Below, piece after piece: positions 8,971 to 17,090 of a stretch of 64,000 nucleotides of DNA. The first letter of the stretch is position 1, and every line of letters starts with the position of its first letter. The notes beneath the pieces are model-generated. The model made no database searches, had not been told where the DNA came from, and saw only the letters and a list, made by a program, of their open reading frames with translations. The DNA is from Adiutrix sp031553735 (GTDB taxonomy: Bacteria; Desulfobacterota; Desulfarculia; Adiutricales; Adiutricaceae): NCBI GenBank assembly GCA_031553735.1, contig JAVBLB010000007.1, positions 31,101 to 95,100 on the forward strand. Reading direction: 5' to 3'. The translations under genes and the position numbers were made by a program.

Positions 8971-9339
8971 TTATTCGCCGACCCGGATGGCCGCCATTTC
9001 CCGCAGCAGAAAATCGGCGGCCCGCTCCAGCTCCCCGGCCGTCACCCGCGCCGCAGCCAGGCGGGTCAACAGCAACAGGCTATCCCCGGCCAGGCCGCAG
9101 GTCAGCGGAAAAGCCGGAGCCAATTCGAAACCCGTCCGGGCCAGGGCTCGCGGCAGGGTTTCCCGGTCATACGGCGGCAGCGGCGCGGCCAGATAGAGCC
9201 ACAGCTCCTCCGTCCCCCGTTCCATAAAGAGCCGGCCCGCGCCCTCGATCTCCAGGGCCAGCGGACCCCGGTCGGGCAGGGTCGCTGGTCCCAGGCCCAG
9301 GCGGCGGCTGAATTCGCTGATTTCCCGGTCCATGGTCAT
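8971..9339 (-). CDS. CesT/SycN-like type III secretion chaperone
   Basis: This 122-residue acidic protein has the alpha-beta pattern of class I secretion chaperones: an N-terminal helix (ISEFSRRLGL), beta strands (LALEIEGAGRLFMERG, ELWLYLAAPLP) and a C-terminal helix. It overlaps the sctW stop codon (ATGA), and a second ATG at 9333 is also possible with better ribosome-binding-site spacing. In Yersinia the SycN-YscB dimer escorts YopN; here the chaperone immediately follows the YopN homologue. No second chaperone gene is visible. Cytoplasmic. Confidence 0.75.
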   Translation of the reverse strand: MTMDREISEFSRRLGLGPATLPDRGPLALEIEGAGRLFMERGTEELWLYLAAPLPPYDRETLPRALARTGFELAPAFPLTCGLAGDSLLLLTRLAAARVTAGELERAADFLLREMAAIRVGE

Positions 9340-10463
9340 TCCTCCAGCGACGCCAGGTAGGCGTCTTCCCGGGCGATGGCCGCGTCCAGGGCTTCCTGAA
9401 CCGCGCCGATGAATTTCGTCCGGTTATCCGGGCCGTCGAAAAGCTGGGGGCTGAAAGAGCGGGCCGTGGCCAGAAACTCCTGCAGGAACAGCACCTCCCG
9501 CTCCAGGTCCGGCGGCCGGGCCCGGCTGGTCAGGGCTTCCAGGCGGGTCTGGGGCAGATAGCTTTCCCGGCCCAGAGTTATGACCTCCCGCAGCAAAACC
9601 AGGGGGGTCAGATCGCCGCCGCTGGCCCCGTGGACCCGGGACCAGCGGTCCAGGAGCCGTTCGTTCAGGGCGTGGGCGCTTTTGAGAGTCCGCACCTGGC
9701 CCAGGCCCCGGCCCACGATTTCCAACTGAGCTTTTTCCGGGCCGTCGCCGGCCGCGTTCAAGTCGCCGGCCAGGGCTTTCATCAGGAAATCCAGGGCTTC
9801 ATCGAAACGGTCCGGCCCGTATTTTTCCAAAATATGCTCCAGCATGTCCACCGCGTCGCGGAAATCGCAGGCGACCTGTTGATAGCTTTCGCCCAGGGCC
9901 AAAGGCGGTCCCAGCTCGGGATGATCCAGGGCGGCCAGAGCCCCTTCCAGGCCGGCCCGGATGCGGGCGCCCTCGCGAGCTTCCAGAGAGGCCAGGGCCC
10001 CTTCGACCGCCTGAAGGGCTTCCGCCGGCACGCCTTCGCCTTCCATCTCTTCCTGGACCGATTTTAGGGCGGCCCAGGCCTGGGCGGGGTCGGGAAAGTA
10101 TTCCCGGGCCTTTTCCAGGGCCGCGTCGGCCTCGCGGTTGGTTTGCAGGAAACGGCGCAGCAGCCCGAGCCGGTCTTTCAGCCCCTGTTGCCGCCACATC
10201 AGCTCCTGGTAGAATTTCACTTTTTCCAGAAGCCCTTTATGTTTGGCGGCTTCTTTCTGCGGCCGTTCCTTGAGCTCCAGTTCCTCGGTATTGTCCACGG
10301 CGAAGGTCAACTCCTCGGCCGCGTCACTCAACAGCGACTGGGGGGACGGGGCTTCCCGCACCTGATGGCCGGACAGACGCCCCACCCGGGCGGCGCTTTC
10401 CGGCCCGGACTCGGCGGCCAGGCCGCGAGCGGGAAATTGAGTGACGACAAAATCAGTGGCCAT
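9336..10463 (-). CDS. sctW: Type III secretion gatekeeper SctW (YopN-TyeA fusion, HrpJ domain)
   Basis: This 375-residue protein has no signal peptide. The N-terminal segment is disordered, then comes a long helical HrpJ/YopN-like domain (about 55-290). A TyeA-like C-terminal domain follows (about 290-375, SYLPQTRLEALTSRARPPDLEREVLFLQEF). In Yersinia YopN and TyeA are separate and can fuse by frameshift; in SctW/InvE/MxiC they are naturally joined, as here. The protein blocks effector export until host contact. It is the first gene of the minus-strand operon, behind AAAGGAGAGGG and a -24/-12 element at 10493-10508. Confidence 0.85.
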   Translation of the reverse strand: MATDFVVTQFPARGLAAESGPESAARVGRLSGHQVREAPSPQSLLSDAAEELTFAVDNTEELELKERPQKEAAKHKGLLEKVKFYQELMWRQQGLKDRLGLLRRFLQTNREADAALEKAREYFPDPAQAWAALKSVQEEMEGEGVPAEALQAVEGALASLEAREGARIRAGLEGALAALDHPELGPPLALGESYQQVACDFRDAVDMLEHILEKYGPDRFDEALDFLMKALAGDLNAAGDGPEKAQLEIVGRGLGQVRTLKSAHALNERLLDRWSRVHGASGGDLTPLVLLREVITLGRESYLPQTRLEALTSRARPPDLEREVLFLQEFLATARSFSPQLFDGPDNRTKFIGAVQEALDAAIAREDAYLASLEE

Positions 10464-10492
10464 AACGCCCTCTCCTTTTTCAACCGGAGAAC

Positions 10493-10508
10493 AGCAATAA
10501 CCCGGCCA
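10493..10508 (-). promoter_or_regulatory. Candidate sigma-54 (-24/-12) promoter of the sctW operon
   Basis: The minus strand reads TGGCCGGGTTATTGCT: GG and GC with 10 bases between them, TGGC at -24 and TTGC at -12. It lies 30 bp upstream of the sctW start codon, giving a leader of about 20 nt. The same type of element precedes the second injectisome unit at 485-500, and an AAA+ sigma-54-type activator is encoded in the operon. This consistency raises confidence, but transcription is not shown. Confidence 0.6.
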
Positions 10509-10698
10509 TTTCCCCTATCGGAATTGGCGAACCACAAGATATTGATTTGACTTGGGAACAATTTGAAAATCGGAAACCGCCAACCAAGTTGGCGGTCACC
10601 TCGCCCACGTTGTTGTCGGCAGCAAGCGGCCTGGAGAGGCTTTTCCTCGCAAGTTTTTTACGGTCCCGGCCCAGTCCAACGGGCCACAAGCAAATCTC

Positions 10699-10807
10699 TT
10701 TATTACTCCGGCAACTAAATAAGTCACACTCGCGAGTTCGCCAAAGCCCGAAATCGCTGGACTTGGCCGTCCGAGAATCGACTTCGTCAGCTGCCGGGTT
10801 AATAATA
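10699..10807. repeat. MITE-like dispersed repeat, copy 1
   Basis: This 109-bp element is nearly identical (three differences: at 10736, 10750 and 10791) to 41719-41827, 31 kb away in the same orientation. Its ends are imperfect inverted repeats: TTATTACTCCGGCAACT on the left and ATTATTAACCCGGCAACT read inward from the right, both followed by an AAGTC block. Non-coding. It looks like a non-autonomous mobile element or a REP-type palindrome. Confidence 0.75.
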
Positions 10808-11013
10808 TAAATTATAAAACGGAACACTGGATTACGCATCGTCGGAAAAGACGATATTGCCGCTAAAGTTTTATTTTTATAACTGAAACAAGGTTAAGGA
10901 TGTCATAAACGGGTCAGGCATGTTAAAATAGACCCGAAAAAATAAAGCTTCGAATCAGCGGCCGGCCGGGCCTATTGGTTTTTTAATCCAACCAGGCGGT
11001 ATGGCGCATAAAA

Positions 11014-13509
11014 GTGGTGAATAAAATTACCAGCCAACACAACAGAAAACCACCGGGCCACCAGGTGGCGGCCACCGATCCTCATTATTTTTCCGGCCGC
11101 CTCCAGCGGAAGCTGGCTCAGCTTCACGATTTTCCGGCCGCGGTGATCGAAGCGCCGTCCGGCTGCGGCAAAACCACCGCCGTGCGGGATTACCTGGCGG
11201 CGGCCGCTCCCCGAAGTGCGAACGTCCGCTGGTTCACCGCCGTGGACGAAGCGCCCGGGGCGGGTTATAGGCGGCTATGCCATGAAATAGAAAAAATTGA
11301 CGGCCGGGCCGGCGGACGTTTACTAAAAATCGGCCTCCCCAACGCCTTTACCCTCGGAGAAACCTGCGAGGTGCTGCGCTCCCTCGAGTGCCGACGTGCG
11401 GCCTGGCTGGTGATTGACGATTTCCAGCTGCTGGAGCCGGGCCTGCCGCCCGCTTTTTTGGCCGCTCTCTTTGGCCACGCCGCCCCGAAACTGCATGTTG
11501 TCGTGGTAACGCGGACGCTGGGGCGGGATCTTCAGGCGGCGATCGCCGGTTTCAGGTTTTTGCGGATCACCGCCGCCGATCTGCGGTTGGATGACGAGGA
11601 CATTCGCCGCTACTTCGCCCTGGCCGGGGCCGACCTGACCCCCGAGGAAGCCCGGCAGGTTCTGCGCCATACAGACGGCTGGATCATCGCCGTTTATCTG
11701 CAACTCCGCTCTTTTCAGGAAACCGGGGCCTTGTCGAGCGCGCCCACCCTGCCGCTCATGGAACGGCTGGTTTGGGACCGGCTGACTGACCAACAGCGGG
11801 ACTTTTTCCTGCGCCTGTCCCCCTTTGAAAGCGCCACGGCCCGGCAGATGTGCGCTTTGCTGGGCCGCGACGCCCTGCCCGAATACGCGCTGGAAGCCCT
11901 GTCCGGCCCGTTCATCCGCTATGATCCCGCCGCGCGGCGGTATGAGCCCCATAGCCTGCTGCTCGAACTGGTGACCGGAAAACGCCTGGAACGGGGCCTC
12001 GAGTTCGAGACCGAATGCTTCCTGCGGGCCGGCGATCTCCGCCGCGCCGAAGGCCGGATCGCGGAAGCGCTGAAATTCTACCTGGAGATAAAAGCCTATG
12101 ACCGGATGCTCTCCCTGGACTTCTCGCCGGTAATTTTTGGTGAAATCGGCCCGACCCCCTTTGCCCGGATCGCCCTGGACATCGCCGAACACTGCCCGGA
12201 GGAAATCAGGCGGGAGCATCCCCTGTCCATGCTGCGCATCGCCTGGGCGCTCAAGGCCGCCGGCCTGGAGTCCGCGTTCGGCGAGGTGATGGCGGAATTG
12301 GACGGCTGGCTGGATGAAAGCGACCCGTTGCGGGCGGAGTGGTTTTTATTGTCCGCCTATAAGCATTTCCCGCATCTGGACCAAATGCTGCCCCTGGTCC
12401 GCCAGGCGGCGGCGCTGTTCAGCCAAGCCGGTTCGCAGGTGATTTTGCCGGATGCGCCTTGGGCTTTCGGCGGCTACTATCAACTGACCGAGTTCCATAC
12501 CAAGGCGGGCCAGGCCGACCTGACGGCCGGGGTTTTCGACGAATTCATCGCCCTCTATTCCCGGCTGACCGGCGGCCACGGCTGTGGGGCGGACGCGCTT
12601 TTCCGCGCGGAGCTGGCCCATCTGCGGGGCGATTTGACCGCCGCCGAGATATTGGCCCACAAGGCGGGCTTTCTGGCCGAAAGCAAACGCCAGAGCATCA
12701 TCCAACTGGGCGCGGCCATGACCCTGGCCAATATCGCGCTTTTTCAGGCCGACGCCTCCGGCTGGCAACAGGCCGTCAATTCCATGGAGCGCGCCGCCGC
12801 CTATGCCGATCAGAACATATCCCTCACCCGCGCGGTGCTGGACACGGTTCGGGGCTCGCTTCTGGTGGAACTCAACAAGCCGGACCATATTGCCGATTGG
12901 CTGAAAAACAGGGATTTTCCAAGCAACCTGCTGGCCCCCATGGCCCTTAACGCCTTATACGTGCATGGCCTCTTCTTATTGCACCGGGGCGAATTGGGCC
13001 GCTTCATCGGCACACTCGAGGCCCTGCCGCCGGAGGTCGGCCGCCGGTCGGCCTATGCGGAGTTCAGCTTGCCGCTGCTTCAGGCCGCGGGTTATGCTTC
13101 CGCGGGCCAGCGCGAAAAGGCGGCCATGTATTTAGCCCGCGCCGCCTCCAAAGGCCTGCCCGACGGCTTTTTGATGCACTTCGCGGGCTATTCCCGGCTG
13201 TTTCCGGAACTTATCGAAGAATTGTTCGCCAGGGAATATCCACTGCTGCGCGATAAATTCACTGAGGTCAAGGCCCGGTTCGGCCTGGGCTGGGAAACGC
13301 TGCATAAGGCCGCGTCCCGGGGCGAACTGCCCGACGACCTGACCGCGCGGGAGCGCGAGATCGCGCTTTTGGCGGCCGAGGGTCTGCCCAACAATGAAAT
13401 AGCGGATACACTGCGGGTGACGGAAAGCACGGTGCGCACCCACCTGCGCACGATATTCCAAAAACTGGACATTGATCGCCGGGCCAAGCTGGCCGGCAAG
13501 CTGAAATAA
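11014..13509 (+). CDS. MalT-type LuxR-family transcriptional regulator (STAND ATPase)
   Basis: This 831-residue regulator is read from a GTG start. The NTPase has Walker A APSGCGKTT (about 47-55) and a Walker B-like AWLVIDDFQLLE. It is followed by a winged-helix/arm region and a long TPR-like helical sensor domain (about 330-760). The C-terminal LuxR HTH begins LTAREREIALLAAEG and ends VRTHLRTIFQKLDI. Proteins of this design bind an inducer and ATP and then activate transcription. It is divergent from the injectisome operon and 14 bp upstream of a small membrane-protein gene. The ligand cannot be told. It could be a local regulator of the T3SS or of the downstream gene. Confidence 0.88.
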   Translation: MVNKITSQHNRKPPGHQVAATDPHYFSGRLQRKLAQLHDFPAAVIEAPSGCGKTTAVRDYLAAAAPRSANVRWFTAVDEAPGAGYRRLCHEIEKIDGRAGGRLLKIGLPNAFTLGETCEVLRSLECRRAAWLVIDDFQLLEPGLPPAFLAALFGHAAPKLHVVVVTRTLGRDLQAAIAGFRFLRITAADLRLDDEDIRRYFALAGADLTPEEARQVLRHTDGWIIAVYLQLRSFQETGALSSAPTLPLMERLVWDRLTDQQRDFFLRLSPFESATARQMCALLGRDALPEYALEALSGPFIRYDPAARRYEPHSLLLELVTGKRLERGLEFETECFLRAGDLRRAEGRIAEALKFYLEIKAYDRMLSLDFSPVIFGEIGPTPFARIALDIAEHCPEEIRREHPLSMLRIAWALKAAGLESAFGEVMAELDGWLDESDPLRAEWFLLSAYKHFPHLDQMLPLVRQAAALFSQAGSQVILPDAPWAFGGYYQLTEFHTKAGQADLTAGVFDEFIALYSRLTGGHGCGADALFRAELAHLRGDLTAAEILAHKAGFLAESKRQSIIQLGAAMTLANIALFQADASGWQQAVNSMERAAAYADQNISLTRAVLDTVRGSLLVELNKPDHIADWLKNRDFPSNLLAPMALNALYVHGLFLLHRGELGRFIGTLEALPPEVGRRSAYAEFSLPLLQAAGYASAGQREKAAMYLARAASKGLPDGFLMHFAGYSRLFPELIEELFAREYPLLRDKFTEVKARFGLGWETLHKAASRGELPDDLTAREREIALLAAEGLPNNEIADTLRVTESTVRTHLRTIFQKLDIDRRAKLAGKLK

Positions 13510-13523
13510 GGAGCTGAGCGAGG

Positions 13524-14054
13524 ATGGACGGGAGGGGGAGGCGTTCTCAAGGGAAGCTCGGCCTGGCCCGGCCGGTAGAAAGCTTTATCCGCCGGACCGG
13601 GGTGACGGCGGGGCTCTTCAACTTCGTCCTGAACCCGCTCCTGGCCTGGCTCGGCAACCGGTCCAGGGCGGAGGTGCCGCTGACCGGGGCTGGCTCGGCC
13701 GCCGTGGATACGGTCATCACCTGCCTGATCCTTTCGTTTCTGGTGACCCTGTTCATCTCCGCCGACACCCGGCGCGCCCTCAGAACCGGAACCCTCGAAA
13801 CAGGCGGCCGGCTTCCCCGGACGGGGCCTCTACTGGGCCGCCTGCCCGGCCGCCCCTGGCAGCTCGGTCTTATTCTGGGTCTGGTCGCCGCTCTGGTCGT
13901 CACCGCCGGTCTCGTCGGATTATCCGCCGCCTTCGGGGTGACCTCGTTTCCGTTTCTCGCTTTTGCTCTGCTCAAGGCGGGGTACACGCCGCTCTTGGCC
14001 TATGTCGTGGCTCGATGGGTTATTCTGCGGCAATTGACCGCGGCCGCCGCCTGA
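13524..14054 (+). CDS. Small integral membrane protein, function unknown
   Basis: This 176-residue protein has about four hydrophobic segments (around residues 30-45, 62-80, 112-135 and 140-160) and a basic N-terminus. It starts 14 bp after the LuxR regulator stop behind a GAGCGAGG ribosome-binding site, so the two genes are probably co-transcribed. I recognise no family. A membrane partner of the regulator is possible, but this is only inferred from the pairing. Confidence 0.65.
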   Translation: MDGRGRRSQGKLGLARPVESFIRRTGVTAGLFNFVLNPLLAWLGNRSRAEVPLTGAGSAAVDTVITCLILSFLVTLFISADTRRALRTGTLETGGRLPRTGPLLGRLPGRPWQLGLILGLVAALVVTAGLVGLSAAFGVTSFPFLAFALLKAGYTPLLAYVVARWVILRQLTAAAA

Positions 14055-14634
14055 GGAGAAGCGCTGGCGGCTAGGCTTGGCTGATCATCAACGAAGGTCG
14101 CACGGTATGCTCAACCCCGGGCTTTTGGGTTCAATCCGACGCGGTTGTCAGGCGAATGAACGCCATGAGCGGGGTTCATGTGCGGTAAGGTGACAAGGCG
14201 GCCGGCATTTCGGTCTCGGCAAAAGACGCTGTCCGCCAAATAGCCGGAGAGTTGAATCGAATATTAAAACTGAACATCCCAAGCCTGTCGGCGCTGGAAA
14301 CAGACACCTCTATCGGTTCAAGAGTTCTTTTCACTTGACCAGCCTGGCTTCGCCGCTGACCAGACCGTCAGCGAAGTGGAAAAACCAAGGGTCTTGAAAC
14401 CATTTCATTGCATTGACGCGCGAGCCGACGATATTGACATTTCACAAGCGTTCATGGATAATTAGAACATATCACAAAGTCGATGATCGACAATCATCAG
14501 CCCTGAATTTTTGCTCCAAATATGCTCCACTGGAGTTGGTAAAAAAACGACTTTTCATGAATACCCATGAATCACCATCTGTTTGATTTTAAAAGGCATG
14601 TAGCCATAACTACTTGAATCTATTTGCCACAAAT
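14055..14634. other. Non-coding/decayed region upstream of the tRNA scar
   Basis: About 580 bp without a convincing gene. A plus-strand open stretch at about 14185-14337 could be the tail of a decayed gene (ends GSRVLFT then stop), but it has no start and no recognised family. The region becomes AT-rich from about 14380. It contains a short direct repeat around 14510-14530 (two copies of TGCTCCA separated by a few bases) just before the tRNA fragment. Confidence 0.5.
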
Positions 14635-14684
14635 AGAGATTTGTAATCCGGCGGTTGCGGGTTCGATTCCCATCGCCAGCTCCA
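14635..14684 (+). tRNA. 3' half of a tRNA-Thr(UGU) gene: truncated, probable attachment-site scar
   Basis: From the anticodon loop onward the sequence matches a threonine tRNA: loop TTTGTAA (anticodon TGT), 3' anticodon stem, variable loop, T-loop GGTTCGATTCC and acceptor strand ending CGCCAGCT plus encoded CCA. The upstream DNA does not supply the 5' anticodon stem, D-arm or 5' acceptor strand (GCTGGCG expected), so the gene is not functional. A break inside the anticodon stem-loop with a retained 3' end is the hallmark of tyrosine-integrase insertion at a tRNA. In attR geometry the integrated element would lie to the left, which includes the injectisome. Confidence 0.75.
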
Positions 14685-14689
14685 ATAAT

Positions 14690-14726
14690 GACAAGGGTTT
14701 CAGTGTTTTCAACTGAGCCCCTTGTC
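14690..14726 (+). terminator. Hairpin directly after the tRNA fragment
   Basis: GACAAGGG (14690-14697) pairs with CCCTTGTC (14719-14726), and CAGT pairs with ACTG inside. It lies 5 bp after the tRNA CCA end and is probably the original tRNA-Thr terminator carried along with the 3' fragment. There is no long T-tract. Confidence 0.5.
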
Positions 14727-14756
14727 GACTCATTGACCCGGTGATTAAACATATTC

Positions 14757-14993
14757 TCATGCGGCGTAGGCGATGATGGGGTCTTCGAAGTATTTTCTGA
14801 CCCTTTCGGGACGCCGTTGGATGGTCTTCATAGCGGAGCGGACCTTGCCTTTGACTTGTTCTTTGCTCCGAGCCACCAGGCCAGTTTGGACCTGGTATTT
14901 GAGATCACCGTTGAGACGCTCGTCAGGGTTGAGTTCAGGCGAGTATGACGGCAGATAAAGTTTATATGGCAGGACTCTGATCGGCGGGAGATG
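14757..14993 (-). pseudogene. IS630-family transposase, C-terminal remnant
   Basis: The minus strand encodes about 78 residues ending at TGA 14757-14759. They contain the IS630 DDE signature LYLPSYSPELNPDERLNG, followed by a basic helical tail and FEDPIIAYAA. An in-frame stop lies just upstream (14994-14996), so the N-terminal two-thirds and both inverted-repeat ends are missing. It is a dead remnant next to the tRNA scar, supporting past mobile-element activity. Confidence 0.85.
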
Positions 14994-15224
14994 TCATGAT
15001 TACCTCAGTTGTCCCGCCGGAACGGGGTCATAATCATTTTTCCGCGATTCCTTTTTTTCGAACGGTCTGATGTATATGGCCGCTCTCAGAAAAGGCGTCG
15101 CTGGTGATCATGACCCCGCTCGAAGTCTTTGCGGGCTTGAGCTATGCCCATTGATGAAAATTCGCGCATTCATTCCCCGGCCGGAATTCTCCTTTGCCAG
15201 GCGCCGCCCACCGAGCGGTCCCGG

Positions 15225-17090
15225 TCAGGGCATTCCATCAGTTGCCCCCAATAAACCGACAGCGGCATTCGCCATTTTTTTCAGCCTCTTGAGAAATGAG
15301 TGTTTCAATCTCTGGCCGTACAGCCTCGCATACGATTTGGCGGTGAAAGAAATCGTGAACTTTCCAATATTGCGGTCCAAATAATTGGCCGCCAAGTCGT
15401 AGACCTCTTGGCAGGATTCACCAGGGCCAAGTTTATCCAAGACCCGGCGCAACGAGTGTGAATCATCCCATTTAAATTTTCCAAGCGCATAACCTCGGCC
15501 GAGTTGTCGAATCCGTTGAAGATCACGTCTAACAGTCTTCATTTCTTCATATCGATCGGCTTTAACCGCAAACTGAGGGTCCAGGAGTAATAAATCTCCA
15601 TCATCCGAAAAAAAGAGATTCTCCAAATGGATATCTCTATGGCATATCGAAGTTTTTAATAAAGTTTCAGCGATTTCCTTGATTTGAAAAATTATTTTCC
15701 CACGATCCGAGTCTGATAATTGATCAATTATTTCCGCCAAATTGTGCCCATTGATGAAAGGATAAACTATAAACGAATGTCGGCTGTTATATTTAAACAA
15801 AAGTGGTTTTAAAAAATTACGGGGGCCGCGGCCCACCAACCTCAAAGCCATCAAACATTCGTTTTTGATAAATTCATCGACCTTTCCCCATTTTACAAGT
15901 ATATCAAGGTCATCCAAGGTTCCGCGAAAAAATTGCCCCCCAGAGCCAATTGCCCGCGCCAGCGCATATGGCGCAAGACCGGATATTTGAGGGTAAACTT
16001 GGATTATATGCTCAATCGCATCATCCGTCGCCGGCAAAGCATCTCGATATGCCACCGATCTATCAGCCGGACGAACGAAGTGATAATTATTTTTCTTCAT
16101 GAATGCATTCAGGAAGAGAAAATATTGATCACAGCGCTGAAAACGGCTCAATGAATCAGTGCAATCCAGATTGACATCTTTCGCCGCGGAATCCATTTTA
16201 GAATAATAATCAGGAGCCACACAGCTTTTATGAATCAGGGCGTGATACACTAAAGTATAAAAATAATTCTCCCTATCAGGCACATATATATTATTTTTAT
16301 TTAAGGACTTATATTTCAAACATTCTTTTTCCCAACGTTGACAATAGTAGTCGTCACCAAGGTGCCGCAAATCAAAAAAAACCTCCGCATCGCCGACTTT
16401 CGTTCGATAATGAACCCGGTAGGGTTCTGCAAATACTCTTGCCGCATTCAGGATTAAAGCGGCTTCGGCCAGATTTTCCACCAGAAGATCGATATCGCCG
16501 TGAAGTTCATTCTGACAAGACTCAGGCAGATTTTCAAAATTTCTCAACACCACATAGTCAATGGTGTTATTCAAAATATAAAAGAGTTCTTTTAAATCCC
16601 GCCAACCATTGGTCCCTATCAAATCCTGATCAAGCCTGGTGATGGCCGGGTTCTTTCCATTTTTCAGGGTGTTCAGATAGTCCCGGCTATTTTGACCCAA
16701 AAGTAAAACCAGGTCATGGTTCGATTCGGTCACTGAATTACTGGTATGCACAGTACTGCCGCCCGCCCAGTCCCGGCATTTTTGTTTAAACTGAAATAGC
16801 TTTTTATTGACGTATTCCATGCCACGGCTGGTGTGTTCAAAAGAATACTCCGGGTTTTCATCCCAAACCGAAATCGCCAAAAACCTCCCCGCCCCGCAAT
16901 CCTTTACTTTAGCGACAGCGTCAGAGAGTTTTACCCCATAAAACCTGCGGAAATTCGTCAGTACCTTGCCGGCGGACCAGCCAATATCGAACTTTTTTAA
17001 AATGGTCAGTTCCCGGTTTAAAGCCGATACAATTTCATCTTCTTTATGCCGGCCATTTTCCCAAATTATTACCAGATGAAGCTCGCCCAT
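15225..17090 (-). CDS. Three-module nucleotidyltransferase-like / protein-kinase-like protein, probably surface-polysaccharide related
   Basis: This is a 621-residue protein. Residues 1-130 form an alpha-beta module of unknown type (starts MGELHLVIIWENGR). Residues about 165-350 contain a nucleotidyltransferase-like motif (ELHGDIDLLVENL). The C-terminal half is a kinase-like fold with the catalytic-loop motif HRDIHLENLFF and a metal-binding motif LLLLDPQFAV in place of DFG. Similar kinases phosphorylate sugars in LPS cores or capsules, but the exact substrate is unknown. Codon use is AT-rich compared with all neighbours, and the gene sits between a tRNA scar with an IS remnant and a 600-bp non-coding stretch, indicating horizontal acquisition. 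Confidence 0.75.
   Translation of the reverse strand: MGELHLVIIWENGRHKEDEIVSALNRELTILKKFDIGWSAGKVLTNFRRFYGVKLSDAVAKVKDCGAGRFLAISVWDENPEYSFEHTSRGMEYVNKKLFQFKQKCRDWAGGSTVHTSNSVTESNHDLVLLLGQNSRDYLNTLKNGKNPAITRLDQDLIGTNGWRDLKELFYILNNTIDYVVLRNFENLPESCQNELHGDIDLLVENLAEAALILNAARVFAEPYRVHYRTKVGDAEVFFDLRHLGDDYYCQRWEKECLKYKSLNKNNIYVPDRENYFYTLVYHALIHKSCVAPDYYSKMDSAAKDVNLDCTDSLSRFQRCDQYFLFLNAFMKKNNYHFVRPADRSVAYRDALPATDDAIEHIIQVYPQISGLAPYALARAIGSGGQFFRGTLDDLDILVKWGKVDEFIKNECLMALRLVGRGPRNFLKPLLFKYNSRHSFIVYPFINGHNLAEIIDQLSDSDRGKIIFQIKEIAETLLKTSICHRDIHLENLFFSDDGDLLLLDPQFAVKADRYEEMKTVRRDLQRIRQLGRGYALGKFKWDDSHSLRRVLDKLGPGESCQEVYDLAANYLDRNIGKFTISFTAKSYARLYGQRLKHSFLKRLKKMANAAVGLLGATDGMP

Larger units (their letters stand above)
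10464..11013. other. Divergent intergenic region, 550 bp
   Basis: The region separates the minus-strand sctW operon from the plus-strand LuxR regulator. It holds the -24/-12 element at 10493-10508 and the MITE-like palindrome at 10699-10807. An AT-rich stretch follows (10800-10950) in which I see no convincing -35/-10 pair. No ORF here looks real. Confidence 0.6.

Noticed and set aside
3959..10463. Flagellar export apparatus (FlhB, FliR, FliQ, FlhA)
   Set aside because: The presence of SctW, a CesT-type chaperone and X/Y-like genes, and the absence of any flagellar structural gene, favour an injectisome.
14555..14752. Minus-strand ORF containing GDGNRTRNRR
   Set aside because: This peptide string is the well-known false translation of the antisense of a tRNA T-arm; here it comes from the tRNA-Thr fragment.
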